Of a DNA stretch of 64,000 nucleotides, positions 43,900-53,116 are shown in pieces. Both the position numbers and the translations under genes were made by a program. The stretch spans positions 62,001 to 126,000 of the forward strand of contig NZ_JAYGIM010000003.1 in assembly GCF_034930985.1 (NCBI RefSeq), in the 5' to 3' direction. The first letter of the stretch is position 1; each line of letters opens with the position of its first letter. The notes under the pieces are model-generated. The model did no database searches. It was not told the DNA's origin and saw nothing but the letters and a program-made list of their open reading frames with translations. This DNA comes from Arcicella lustrica (GTDB lineage Bacteria; Bacteroidota; Bacteroidia; Cytophagales; Spirosomataceae).

Positions 43900-45882
43900 A
43901 TGTCAACTAAATTAGATGCTAAAATACCAGGTGGGTCATTACAAGAGAAATGGACAAAGTTCCGTTCTACTGTACCCTTGGTAAACCCCGCAAACAAGCG
44001 AAATATTGAAATCATTGTTGTAGGAACTGGCTTAGCTGGAGCTTCTGCAGCAGCATCTTTAGCAGAAATGGGATATAAAGTTAAGGCTTTCTGTTTCCAA
44101 GATTCTCCTCGTCGTGCGCACTCTATTGCTGCACAAGGTGGTGTTAACGCTGCTAAAAATTACCAAAATGATGGTGACTCTGTTTACCGTCTTTTTTATG
44201 ATACAATTAAAGGTGGTGACTACCGTGCACGTGAAGCAAACGTTCACCGTTTAGCTGAAGTTTCTGGTAATATCATCGACCAATGTGTGGCTCAAGGGGT
44301 TCCTTTCGCTCGTGAGTACGGTGGTTTGTTATCTAACCGTTCTTTCGGTGGTACACAAGTACAACGTACTTTTTATGCAGCAGGACAAACTGGTCAACAA
44401 TTATTATTAGGTGCTTACTCAGCTTTACAACGCCAAGTTGGTTTAGGTAATGTAGAATTATTTACTCGCCACGAAATGATGGACGTAGTAATGGTTGACG
44501 GCAAAGCTCGTGGTATCATCGCTCGTGATTTGATTTCTGGTAAATTAGAACGTCACTTTGGTCACGCTGTATTATTAGGTACTGGTGGATACGGAAACGT
44601 ATTTTACTTATCAACCAATGCAATGGGCTCTAACGTAACGGCTGCTTGGAAAGCACACAAAAAAGGAGCTTTTTTTGGTAACCCTTGCTATACACAAATT
44701 CACCCAACTTGTATTCCAGTTTCTGGCGACCACCAATCAAAACTTACTTTGATGTCGGAATCGTTACGTAACGATGGTCGTATTTGGGTTCCTAAAAAGA
44801 AAAATGACACTCGTCCTGCCGCTCAAATTCCTGAAGACGAACGTGATTATTACTTAGAACGTCGTTACCCTGCTTTCGGTAACTTGGTTCCTCGTGATAT
44901 CGCTTCTCGTGCAGCGAAAGAGCGTTGCGATGAAGGTTATGGAGTAGGTGCTTCTAAAAAAGCTGTTTACCTTGACTTCGCTGCGGCTATCTTACGTTAT
45001 GGACGTGGAGAAGCTACTAAAAAAGGTATGCACAATGCTACAACTGAAGAGTTGCAAGTAATGGGTAAAGAAGTAGTAAAAGAGAAGTACGGTAACTTGT
45101 TTGATATGTACAAACAAATTACTGGTGAAGACCCTTACGAATTACCAATGCGTATTTATCCTGCGGTTCACTATACAATGGGTGGACTTTGGGTTGATTA
45201 TAACTTAATGACTACTGTTCCAGGACTTTATGCAATGGGCGAAGCAAACTTCTCTGACCACGGTGCTAACCGTTTGGGTGCTTCTGCTTTGATGCAAGGT
45301 TTGGCGGATGGTTATTTCGTAATTCCTTACACAATCGGTGCTTACTTATCTGGTGATATTCGTACAAAAGCGATTCCAACAGATGCTCCTGAATTTGTTG
45401 CTGCTGAAAAAGCGGTTCAAGATACTATCAACAAATTGATGTCTATCAAAGGAACAAAATCTGTTGATTATTTCCACAAAAAATTAGGATTAATCATGTG
45501 GGATAAATGTGGAATGGCTCGTAACGAAAAAGGATTGAAAGAAGCGATTGCTGAAATCCAAGAAATCAAAAAACAATTCTGGTCGGATGTTCGTATTCCG
45601 GGCGATGCAGATGAATTTAACCCTGAATTAGAAAAAGCGACTCGTGTAGCCGACTTTATTGAACTTGGAGAATTGATGTGTATTGATGCCTTGAACCGTA
45701 ATGAATCTTGTGGTGGTCACTTCCGTGAGGAATACCAAACAGAAGAAGGAGAAGCTCTTCGTGACGACGAAAACTACGCTTATGTAGCTGCGTGGGAATA
45801 CAAAGGCGACTCTCAATTCGAATTACACAAAGAGGAATTGGTTTATGAGAATATTAAGATTGCTCAGAGAAGTTACAAATAA
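43900..45882 (+). CDS. sdhA: Succinate dehydrogenase/fumarate reductase flavoprotein subunit
   Basis: A 660-residue flavoprotein of the Bacteroidota/epsilonproteobacterial-type class. The FAD-binding motif is VVGTGLAGASAAASLAEMGY (about residue 31) and the covalent FAD attachment His lies in RRAHSIAAQGGVNAA. NPCYTQIHPTCIPVSGDHQSKLTLMSE and the active-site segment RIYPAVHYTMGGLWVDYNLMT are present; the C-terminus has CGGHFREEYQTEEGE. It oxidises succinate to fumarate. Its stop codon (45880-45882) overlaps the left arm of the inverted repeat that brackets the S23 gene, which separates sdhA from sdhB by 549 bp, an unusually long gap for this operon. Confidence 0.97.
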   Translation: MSTKLDAKIPGGSLQEKWTKFRSTVPLVNPANKRNIEIIVVGTGLAGASAAASLAEMGYKVKAFCFQDSPRRAHSIAAQGGVNAAKNYQNDGDSVYRLFYDTIKGGDYRAREANVHRLAEVSGNIIDQCVAQGVPFAREYGGLLSNRSFGGTQVQRTFYAAGQTGQQLLLGAYSALQRQVGLGNVELFTRHEMMDVVMVDGKARGIIARDLISGKLERHFGHAVLLGTGGYGNVFYLSTNAMGSNVTAAWKAHKKGAFFGNPCYTQIHPTCIPVSGDHQSKLTLMSESLRNDGRIWVPKKKNDTRPAAQIPEDERDYYLERRYPAFGNLVPRDIASRAAKERCDEGYGVGASKKAVYLDFAAAILRYGRGEATKKGMHNATTEELQVMGKEVVKEKYGNLFDMYKQITGEDPYELPMRIYPAVHYTMGGLWVDYNLMTTVPGLYAMGEANFSDHGANRLGASALMQGLADGYFVIPYTIGAYLSGDIRTKAIPTDAPEFVAAEKAVQDTINKLMSIKGTKSVDYFHKKLGLIMWDKCGMARNEKGLKEAIAEIQEIKKQFWSDVRIPGDADEFNPELEKATRVADFIELGELMCIDALNRNESCGGHFREEYQTEEGEALRDDENYAYVAAWEYKGDSQFELHKEELVYENIKIAQRSYK

Positions 45883-45918
45883 TTTGAAAGTTTGATGATT
45901 TGAAAATTTGAAAATGAA
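45881..45918. repeat. Left arm of 38-bp inverted repeat flanking the S23 gene
   Basis: Built from ATTTGAAA-type 8-bp words, starting inside the sdhA stop codon. It matches the reverse complement of 46385-46422 at 33 of 38 positions. Confidence 0.8.
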
Positions 45919-46000
45919 AGTTTTAGAAGTGTTTAGTTAAGAATTTAAAGGAGAATTTTTATTTTAGTGTAAAAATGCTTTAAATCAAAAACTACACTTT

Positions 46001-46357
46001 ATGCGAAACGACAAAGAGAATCTAATTGTAAGTAAAACACTTTTATTTTCAATTCAAATCATCAAATTCAGTGAGATATTAGAAACCAATAGAAAGTTTG
46101 TTATCGCTAAACAGTTGTTAAGAGCAGGAACATCTATTGGAGCAAATGTTTGGGAAGCTCAGAATTCAGAAAGTAAAGCAGACTTTATTCACAAGATAAA
46201 AATTGCTGCTAAAGAAGCCGACGAAGTAACATATTGGCTAAAACTTTGTGAGTTATCAGAATCCTACCCGCAACCAGAACAAATTATCATTGAAGAATTA
46301 ACTCAGATTATTCGAATACTGTCAAGAATAATTAGTAGCTCAAAAATGAATAAATAA
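46001..46357 (+). CDS. Four-helix bundle protein (S23/IVP family) inserted in the sdh operon
   Basis: A 118-residue protein of the four-helix bundle family first found in intervening sequences of 23S rRNA: ETNRKFVIAKQLLRAGTSIGANVWEAQNSESKADFIHKIKIAAKEADEVTYWLKL. The RAGTSIGANVWEAQ and FIHK..IA.KEA.E..YWL motifs are diagnostic. The family forms pentameric helical barrels of unknown function. Here it lies between sdhA and sdhB, on the same strand, inside a pair of 38-bp inverted repeats, with a purine-poor start context and no visible promoter of its own, so it would ride on the sdh transcript. Its position and bracket argue that it was acquired as a unit. Confidence 0.92.
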   Translation: MRNDKENLIVSKTLLFSIQIIKFSEILETNRKFVIAKQLLRAGTSIGANVWEAQNSESKADFIHKIKIAAKEADEVTYWLKLCELSESYPQPEQIIIEELTQIIRILSRIISSSKMNK

Positions 46358-46384
46358 TAATCTTAAATTAAACAATTATTGTTA

Positions 46385-46422
46385 TTCATTTTCAAATCTT
46401 CAAATTTTCAAATCTTCAAATT
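46385..46422. repeat. Right arm of 38-bp inverted repeat flanking the S23 gene
   Basis: Reverse-complement partner of 45881-45918 with five mismatches. It reads as CTTCAAAT/TTTCAAAT words and ends 9 bp before the sdhB start. Confidence 0.8.
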
Positions 46423-46431
46423 GATTCAGAA

Positions 46432-47190
46432 ATGGAAGGAAATATGAATTTGTCGCTAAAGGTTTGGCGTCAGAAAAATGCAAATAGCGAAGGCAATTTT
46501 CAGCAATACGATGTAAAAGGTATTTCTGAAGATATGTCATTCTTAGAGATGTTCGATGTATTGAACGAACGTCTTATCAATGAAGGTGAAACTCCAGTAG
46601 CTTTCGACCACGATTGCCGTGAAGGTATTTGTGGAATGTGTTCAATGTACATCAATGGTCAACCACATGGACCAAACAAAGGTGTTACTACTTGTCAGCT
46701 TCACATGAGAAGCTTCAAGGATGGTGATACAATCACAGTAGAACCTTGGAGAGCAAAAGCATTCCCAATCGTAAAAGACTTAGCAGTAAACCGTTCTTCA
46801 TTCGACCGTATTATTTCAGCGGGTGGATATATTTCGGTAAACACTGGTAATGCACAAGATGCCAACTCATTACCAATTCCAAAACCAGATGCTGATGATG
46901 CTTTTGCAGCAGCAGCTTGTATTGGTTGTGGTGCTTGCGTTGCAGCTTGTAAAAATGCTTCTGCAATGTTGTTTACTTCTGCAAAAATATCTCAATTGTC
47001 TTTACTTCCGCAAGGACAAGCTGAACGTACAATTCGTGCAGAAAACATGGTTGCTCAGATGGATATCGAAGGTTTCGGTGCTTGTACAAACACAGGTGCT
47101 TGCGAAGCTGAATGTCCAAAAGGCATTTCATTAGAAAACATCGCACGCATGAACCGTGAATATTACGGAGCAGTACTTTCTTCGAAATAA
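46432..47190 (+). CDS. sdhB: Succinate dehydrogenase iron-sulfur subunit
   Basis: The 252-residue protein carries all three iron-sulfur centres: the [2Fe-2S] ligands in DCREGICGMCSMYING...GVTTC, a [4Fe-4S] motif CIGCGACVAACKN and a second cluster motif CTNTGACEAECPKGI. It passes electrons from the SdhA flavin to SdhC. ATG 46444 (MNLSLKVWRQ) is an alternative start. The S23 insertion lies just upstream. A terminator at 47209-47250 closes the operon. Confidence 0.97.
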   Translation: MEGNMNLSLKVWRQKNANSEGNFQQYDVKGISEDMSFLEMFDVLNERLINEGETPVAFDHDCREGICGMCSMYINGQPHGPNKGVTTCQLHMRSFKDGDTITVEPWRAKAFPIVKDLAVNRSSFDRIISAGGYISVNTGNAQDANSLPIPKPDADDAFAAAACIGCGACVAACKNASAMLFTSAKISQLSLLPQGQAERTIRAENMVAQMDIEGFGACTNTGACEAECPKGISLENIARMNREYYGAVLSSK

Positions 47191-47208
47191 TTTTTCGTTT
47201 TAATATTA

Positions 47209-47250
47209 AAGCCCCATTTACCAGAGTAATCTTGGTAAATGGGGCTTTTT
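47209..47250. terminator. Bidirectional terminator of the sdh operon and the glycosyltransferase
   Basis: AAGCCCCATTTACCA (47209-47223) pairs exactly with 47233-47247, loop 9 nt, followed by TTTTT on the plus strand. Confidence 0.9.
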
Positions 47251-47263
47251 CATTTTATTAATG

Positions 47264-48691
47264 CTAAAATTCAACATAAACAGCAAAATCTCCATCAAAA
47301 TAAACAAGTTTGTATCCTTTCAATATTTCTTTCGGTTTAAGGAAGAAATTAGCTTTGGTATTCTTGTAATCAAATAGAATGAATTCTACATTATTTTTTC
47401 TTGCCCAAGCTGCAAGTGATTCTGTATCAGTTTTTAATTTAGATTGAGCTAATTGAAAATCAAAATTTTCAAAACAGAGCAAACTTTCGTGATTTTCGTA
47501 TTCATTGAAGAAGAATTGAAGTGGTACTAATCCTACTGATTTTGTAGGAATATACTTTCTTAAAGTAGCATACTTTTCAGGCAAATAGGGTCGGCTATTA
47601 ATTTTATGGATTAACTGAATAATTCCAACAATACCAATAACAAAGTACACAAAGAAACCAAAGAGTATAGGTTTTGATAGTTTAAAGCTTGGTTTATTCT
47701 CTATAAAACTGAACAGTTCAATAATCAATGCCATCATTGTTGGAATAAATAACATTTCATATAATCCACTTGCTCGTTTTGTAATCAACCAAAATGACAC
47801 TACTAATACAATTGAGTAAACTATTAGATTACGAGGTAATTGGCTTAATCTTTTTTTGAATGTCCAACAAAATGTAATTAGTAAAATAGAAATTGCCATT
47901 TCTTGTGGAGATTTAAAGAAAATACTAGGGAAACTTAGCATTACTTTTAGTTTATCTACTAATCCAAAAGCATTCTGGGTGGCTGGATCATTTCTGAATT
48001 GATAAAGCCAAGTATCAAATCCATTTGCTTGCCATACATCATAAAAATAAAATATACTGGTAAGAGTAGCAAAAATGCCAAAAACCAAAGCGTTTATCTT
48101 TTTCTCAGTAAATATGAACATAAAAAAGCCAGCAAATATATAGATTATCCCATTTAGGTGGCACAGCAAAGCCATTCCAGACAATACTCCTCCCAAAGCT
48201 ATAAAGTACTTTTGCTGGTACTGAATGAGTAAATATGAGGCAAATCCCAGTGTCATCATCATTACTTCTGGACGATATTCAAAACTCATTTTAACAATAA
48301 GCGTATTAGAGAATAATAAAAAAAGCACAATGTATAATGAAGACTTTTCTAGCTGACGATGAGAAATATACCTTTTGAATAAGAACACTAATACTCCCAA
48401 GAAAAGTAAGCTTGTCAGTTTGACTACATACAATGAATTCCCTCCTATCCACATCATCATACTCCCAATACATAAAAATAGTTTGTGGCTTACGAAAAAT
48501 TGATTTTCCCATCCTAACAATCCATTGAAAAATTCGGAGCGAATAACGCCATCATGTAATAGCCAATAAGATTCTTCAGCAAACCAAGCATCGTCGCCAG
48601 TAGGAAATCTTTTGTAGTAAGAAAAAAAAGTAAGCAACATTAAAATAGGCACTATTGTAGATAGTGTTGTTAACATTTTTGACTTGGTCAT
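47264..48691 (-). CDS. GT-C type membrane glycosyltransferase (GT39/ArnT-like)
   Basis: A 475-residue polytopic protein with about ten hydrophobic helices. The first loop contains the acidic motif GDDAWFAEESYWLLHDG, which matches the catalytic DD/DE of the GT-C (PMT/ArnT) fold, followed by KLFLCIGSMMMWIGGNSLYVVKLTSLLF. The C-terminal 100 residues form a soluble extracytoplasmic part (VEFILFDYKNTKANFFLKPKEI). It probably moves a sugar from a lipid carrier to an envelope acceptor; the specificity is unknown. A TACTTTTG box lies 60 bp before the ATG. It shares a terminator with sdhB. Confidence 0.75.
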   Translation of the reverse strand: MTKSKMLTTLSTIVPILMLLTFFSYYKRFPTGDDAWFAEESYWLLHDGVIRSEFFNGLLGWENQFFVSHKLFLCIGSMMMWIGGNSLYVVKLTSLLFLGVLVFLFKRYISHRQLEKSSLYIVLFLLFSNTLIVKMSFEYRPEVMMMTLGFASYLLIQYQQKYFIALGGVLSGMALLCHLNGIIYIFAGFFMFIFTEKKINALVFGIFATLTSIFYFYDVWQANGFDTWLYQFRNDPATQNAFGLVDKLKVMLSFPSIFFKSPQEMAISILLITFCWTFKKRLSQLPRNLIVYSIVLVVSFWLITKRASGLYEMLFIPTMMALIIELFSFIENKPSFKLSKPILFGFFVYFVIGIVGIIQLIHKINSRPYLPEKYATLRKYIPTKSVGLVPLQFFFNEYENHESLLCFENFDFQLAQSKLKTDTESLAAWARKNNVEFILFDYKNTKANFFLKPKEILKGYKLVYFDGDFAVYVEF

Positions 48692-48750
48692 TAGAACTTA
48701 ATTTATATTTATGATATAGAGTTTTATTTATGGCAGTCTTTAGAATTGGA

Positions 48751-48758
48751 CAAAAGTA
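48751..48758 (-). promoter_or_regulatory. Candidate promoter of the glycosyltransferase (TACTTTTG)
   Basis: Exact TAnnTTTG match on the minus strand, leader about 54 nt. No -33 TTG. Confidence 0.4.
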
Positions 48759-48964
48759 GCAACCCTTACCTAATTAAACTATATCATTTTCTAAAACCAC
48801 CTTCATTTAACACCTTTTAACACTTTATTTCCTCTTTAGATTATATAAAAATCACATTCAAACTCCTGATTGCTAAGTAGCTATACAAAAAGATAATGAA
48901 CTCAGTAGATAAGCTTTTCATTTACCTTTATGAGATAGTACAAACCCATCAAACTTTCTAAAGT

Positions 48965-51406
48965 ATGAAGTTAATATTATCTATTTGTCTCATCATTTTC
49001 TCAGCTTTTACCGCTTTCTCACAAAAAAATAATACTACGTTAGATTTCTCTCGTGAGGTAAATATTGTTTACAATACTCAAATTCCTTTGGTGACTACGA
49101 CTGCTCAATTATTCAAAAAAGATATTGAACAAGTATTTGATGCCAAAGTGAATTTTAATCAAAAAAATGTATCAAAAGCTTCTCTAAATGTTATTTTACG
49201 CATTGCTGGCGAATCTATTACTGCTGATTTGAAAAAAGTAATTTCAGAAAATGATAAAAAAATCACAGGTAAATGGGAAGTATTTAGTTATATCAATCAG
49301 CTAAAAAATCAAAAGCAAACTTTGATTATAACGGGAAGTGATGCTCGTGGATTGGCTTATGGAGTATTGGAACTCTCTAAGAAAATAGGAGTAAATCCTT
49401 GGTATTTTTGGGCGGATGTTCCTATCGTAAAATCTACAAGTAAAGAAATATCAGTTTCGGATACTATTAGTGTCGAACCTTCTGTAAAATATCGTGGTAT
49501 TTTCTTGAATGATGAAGATTGGGGCTTACAACCTTGGGCTGCTAAAACTTTTGAACCACAAACAAAAGATATCGGACCTGCTACTTATGCAAAGATTTTT
49601 GAATTATTACTTCGTTTGAAAGCCAACCTTATTTGGCCAGCCATGCACCCATCAACAAAGGCTTTCTATCATTTTGCTGAAAATAAAATTGTTGCTCAAA
49701 AGTATGGAATCATCGTGGGAACGTCTCATGCAGAACCTATGATGAGAAATAATGTGGATGAATGGGATGATAAGACGATGGGAGATTATAATTTTTTCAC
49801 GAACAAGGATAAAATCATTAATTATTGGGAAACTAGAATCAATGAAATAAAGGATTATGAAAACTACTATTCTATTGGAATGCGTGGCAAGCACGATAGC
49901 GGAATGGAAGGTGCAAAAACGATTGATAAAGCTGTAGAAACGACGGAAGAAATCATTCAAATTCAAAGATATTTATTGAAAAAGTATGTTAAAAAGCCTT
50001 TAAATGAGATTCCTCAAGCCATGACGCTCTACAAAGAAGTTTTGAATTTGTATGAAAATGGCATGAAAATACCTGATGACATTACGCTGGTTTGGTCTGA
50101 CGATAATTATGGTTATATCAAAGGTTTAAGTAATGAAACTGAAAGAAAACGTAAAGGTGGAGCTGGGGTTTATTATCATGCTTCTTATTGGGGGCGACCA
50201 CACGATTATCTTTGGTTAGGAACAACGCATCCAGCGCTAATTCATTTTGAAATGAGCAAAGCCTATGAAATGGATGCGAAAAACATTTGGGTTTTGAACA
50301 TCGGAGATATTAAACCTAACGAGTATTCTATGCAATTGTTTCTGGACATGGCTTATGATATGAAGCCTTTTCAAGAAGGAAAAAGTGTTAAAACACATTT
50401 AAGTAAGTGGACAAATGCTCTTTTAAAAAGTACACAATCGGCTGGTTTACTCTGGCAATATTATCAGTTAGCTTTTATTCGTAAACCTGAATTTATGGGT
50501 TGGAGCCAAACAGAACCTACTCGTGCTACACATCCCACTACTTTTACTCCGACTCAAGTAAATGAACGTTTGCAACATTATCAACACCTTGAAAAGGAAG
50601 TTTTGAATAATCGTCCAACTGATAAAACGCTTGCTGATGCTTATTTTCAATTGGTGGAATATCCTATTTTAGCTTCCAGTAAAATGAATCAGAAGTTTCT
50701 TTACTTAGATAAATTTTATGAAAAGCCAATTGCAGAAAGAGATAATAATGATGTGAATTTACAAGCTGCTATTCAAAACTATCAAAGTATTCAAGATTTA
50801 ACGAGCTACTATAATAATCAACTATCAGGCGGAAAATGGAAATACATGATGAATGCCGCTCCTAGAGGTTTACCCGTGTTCAATCATCCTGAAAAGTTGC
50901 TAAAGGTTGAACAAAAGGTTGTTGCAGAAAGTCCAAAAAACATTAAAATCGCTGCAGGAGATTATGTTTCGGTAAAACAAGGAGTAAATACTTTTTGGAA
51001 AAAAATTGCAGAACCAAGTTTCTCTGGATCATCAGTCGTAAGCGAACCATTTCGTTTAGGGAAATCTCTTGATAGTACTAAAACGGATGAACTGCCTACT
51101 TTAACATATCAATTTAACGTCACAGAAAATAATACTCTTGTAGATTTAAGTATTGTGGCTTTACCATTGCATCCTGTTCAAATGGGACTTGGACAAAGAA
51201 TTGGTATCCAAATAGACGAACAAAAAGTCCAAATTATTAACTTTCAGACGTATGATAGAAGTGAAGAATGGAAACAAAATGTACTTTCAAATACAGCAAA
51301 GAGAACGCTTAAAATGAATAAATTCAATGCTGGAAAACATACTTTTAAAATTTTCATGATTGACCCAGCAGTGGTACTTGACCATTTTGTGTTAAGTTTT
51401 CATTAA
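48965..51406 (+). CDS. Glycoside hydrolase family 115 (xylan alpha-glucuronidase)
   Basis: An 813-residue secreted enzyme with signal peptide MKLILSICLIIFSAFTAFSQ. Family features: an N-terminal alpha/beta domain ending in GSDARGLAYGVLELSKKIGVNPWYFWADVP, then the barrel VKYRGIFLNDEDWGLQPWAAKTFEP, LRLKANLIWPAMHPSTKAF, GTSHAEPMMRNNVDEWD, IGMRGKHDSGMEG and TLVWSDDNYGYIKGLSN, and the C-terminal beta and helical domains found in GH115. The family removes 4-O-methyl-glucuronic acid side chains from glucuronoxylan. No other xylan genes or SusCD pair lie beside it, so it acts as a stand-alone gene, followed by an aldo/keto reductase. A weak TACCTTTA box lies at 48923-48930. Confidence 0.92.
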   Translation: MKLILSICLIIFSAFTAFSQKNNTTLDFSREVNIVYNTQIPLVTTTAQLFKKDIEQVFDAKVNFNQKNVSKASLNVILRIAGESITADLKKVISENDKKITGKWEVFSYINQLKNQKQTLIITGSDARGLAYGVLELSKKIGVNPWYFWADVPIVKSTSKEISVSDTISVEPSVKYRGIFLNDEDWGLQPWAAKTFEPQTKDIGPATYAKIFELLLRLKANLIWPAMHPSTKAFYHFAENKIVAQKYGIIVGTSHAEPMMRNNVDEWDDKTMGDYNFFTNKDKIINYWETRINEIKDYENYYSIGMRGKHDSGMEGAKTIDKAVETTEEIIQIQRYLLKKYVKKPLNEIPQAMTLYKEVLNLYENGMKIPDDITLVWSDDNYGYIKGLSNETERKRKGGAGVYYHASYWGRPHDYLWLGTTHPALIHFEMSKAYEMDAKNIWVLNIGDIKPNEYSMQLFLDMAYDMKPFQEGKSVKTHLSKWTNALLKSTQSAGLLWQYYQLAFIRKPEFMGWSQTEPTRATHPTTFTPTQVNERLQHYQHLEKEVLNNRPTDKTLADAYFQLVEYPILASSKMNQKFLYLDKFYEKPIAERDNNDVNLQAAIQNYQSIQDLTSYYNNQLSGGKWKYMMNAAPRGLPVFNHPEKLLKVEQKVVAESPKNIKIAAGDYVSVKQGVNTFWKKIAEPSFSGSSVVSEPFRLGKSLDSTKTDELPTLTYQFNVTENNTLVDLSIVALPLHPVQMGLGQRIGIQIDEQKVQIINFQTYDRSEEWKQNVLSNTAKRTLKMNKFNAGKHTFKIFMIDPAVVLDHFVLSFH

Positions 51407-51569
51407 TCATTCAAAAGAATTCAATATATTTAGAGGGGTCTCTGAAAGCAAGTTCACAGCAAAAATTAACCTGAAACACAATTTATCTGCCTTTTTGTTT
51501 TCAGTCTTATATAATTTTCCAATCTTTGAGCAATCTTATATTCGATTATATTAAAACCAATTAATTTTT

Positions 51570-52445
51570 ATGAATAAAGTCTATTTGAGTGATTCTGGTC
51601 CAAAGGTTTCTGAGGCAATCTATGGGTTTTGGAGATGGACAGACAACGGTTCTGAGACTGTTGCTAATATGGAGAAGATTGTTAATTTATGTTTGGAATT
51701 AGGCATCAATACTTTTGACCATGCAGATATTTATGGCAATTATACCATCGAAGAATATTTTGGGAAACTCATTCAGCAAAAAGCTATCAAAAGAGAAGAA
51801 ATTGTACTTTTTAGCAAATGTGGCGTTCGGAAATCTGACAAAGGTTATGTGTATTACGATAATACTGAAAAGTACTTGTTAGAAAGTGTTAATAATTCCT
51901 TGAAAAGGCTTAAAACAGATTATTTAGATATTTTCTTGTTGAATCAAATCGACATGATAAGTAATCCTGAAGAAACAGCACAAGTATTAAGAGAGTTGGT
52001 AAACAGTGGGAAAATTAAACATGTAGGTGTTAGTAATTTAACAGTATTTCAACATCAGTTGTTAGAATCGTATTTACGTAAGCCCATCGTAACGAACCAT
52101 ATTGAACTCAATCTTATCAATACTTCTGCGATTGAAGATGGTAGATTAGATTTTATCAAGCAACGTTTTAGCAAACCTTTGGCTTGGGCTCCTTTGGCTG
52201 GCGGTAAAATTTTGGATGGTACAGATGCAAAATCTGCTATCATAAGAGCTAAACTGACTGAAATCGGACAAAAATATGATGCTAATGTTGAACAAACTGC
52301 TGTAGCATGGCTTTTACAATTAGGTACTTTACCAATTATTGGTTCATTGTCGGAAGAAAGAATCCGTAATGCTGTAAGTGCTACAGAAATTAAATTGAAC
52401 CACGAAGATTGGTATGAAATTTATAATCTGGCGATGATGAAGTAA
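51570..52445 (+). CDS. Aldo/keto reductase (YdhF-like) with His-to-Asn change
   Basis: A 291-residue TIM-barrel oxidoreductase. The catalytic Asp and Tyr lie in INTFDHADIYGNYTIEEYFG, and the Lys in EIVLFSKCGVRK. The position of the usual catalytic His (LIHRPDP in E. coli YdhF) reads FLLNQIDMISNPEE here, with Asn125. NADPH-binding features follow: GKIKHVGVSNLTVFQ, PLAWAPLAGGKILDG and LPIIGSLSEERIRNAVSAT. Loss of the His normally lowers carbonyl reduction greatly, so activity may be weak or differ from a standard reductase. The substrate is unknown. A terminator follows. Confidence 0.88.
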   Translation: MNKVYLSDSGPKVSEAIYGFWRWTDNGSETVANMEKIVNLCLELGINTFDHADIYGNYTIEEYFGKLIQQKAIKREEIVLFSKCGVRKSDKGYVYYDNTEKYLLESVNNSLKRLKTDYLDIFLLNQIDMISNPEETAQVLRELVNSGKIKHVGVSNLTVFQHQLLESYLRKPIVTNHIELNLINTSAIEDGRLDFIKQRFSKPLAWAPLAGGKILDGTDAKSAIIRAKLTEIGQKYDANVEQTAVAWLLQLGTLPIIGSLSEERIRNAVSATEIKLNHEDWYEIYNLAMMK

Positions 52446-52471
52446 TTTTCCATAATCGTTTAATGCTCAAT

Positions 52472-52508
52472 AAAAAGGCAAGTGATTTAATTTTCACTTG
52501 CCTTTTTT
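52472..52508. terminator. Bidirectional terminator of the AKR gene and the lut operon
   Basis: AAAAAGGCAAGTGA (52472-52485) pairs perfectly with 52494-52507, loop 8 nt. T-runs on both strands serve the two convergent units. Confidence 0.9.
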
Positions 52509-52516
52509 AATGAAAA

Positions 52517-53101
52517 CTATTGAATTACATAAACAGTTAATCCACGTGCGCCATGTGCGCCTATTACTAAACTTTGCTCAATATCTGCTGTTTTTGATGG
52601 ACCTGAAATAAAAGTACCGAAACCAGTTTCGTCAACTTTTACTCTTTCATAAGCTCGGTGCATATTAGTTACGATTTCTGAATTTTTAATAATGATGACT
52701 AAATACTGAGTAATCATTGGCAATACTCTATGTGGTAATTGCTTTTCAGAAACCCAAATTGCTCCGTTTTCTGCTACGCCAAATTCACCTTCTATGATGG
52801 CTAAGTTCAGGGTTTCCAGCTCATGTGGGTCACTTACGTTCAAACTAAAATCTGCTAAATCTGCTAATGCTTCAACAGTTGATGCAATTTTAGTAACGTC
52901 TTTATAATGTGTTTGAATATCTGCTTTTATTTCTTCGTAAGAATTTACTGCAATAGCCTTTCCTCCTACAAAACTGAGAATTTCTGCAAATTTCTCAAAG
53001 TTATTTTCATAAACCGTATCAAATTTATACTGAACAGTTAGCTCTCTGTATTCAGGTTGATTTTGTTTGATAAGGGATAATATTTTTTCTCTGCTTGACA
53101 T
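52517..53101 (-). CDS. lutC: Lactate utilisation protein C (LUD domain)
   Basis: A 194-residue LUD-domain protein: MSSREKILSLIKQNQPEYRELTVQYKFDTVYENN at the front, then LAIIEGEFGVAENGAIWVSEKQLPHRVLPMITQYLVIII and the end GTFISGPSKTADIEQSLVIGAHGARGLTVYVI, all typical of LutC/YkgG. With LutA and LutB it forms the iron-sulfur L-lactate oxidase that donates electrons to the respiratory chain. It is the last gene of the operon and is separated from the VOC gene by a palindromic word array (53117-53267). Confidence 0.92.
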   Translation of the reverse strand: MSSREKILSLIKQNQPEYRELTVQYKFDTVYENNFEKFAEILSFVGGKAIAVNSYEEIKADIQTHYKDVTKIASTVEALADLADFSLNVSDPHELETLNLAIIEGEFGVAENGAIWVSEKQLPHRVLPMITQYLVIIIKNSEIVTNMHRAYERVKVDETGFGTFISGPSKTADIEQSLVIGAHGARGLTVYVIQ

Positions 53102-53116
53102 CTTTTTTATTTTTTT

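Noticed and set aside
45881..46422. S23 unit as a transposon or insertion sequence
   Set aside because: No transposase and no target duplication visible outside the inverted arms; kept only as a repeat-bracketed insert.
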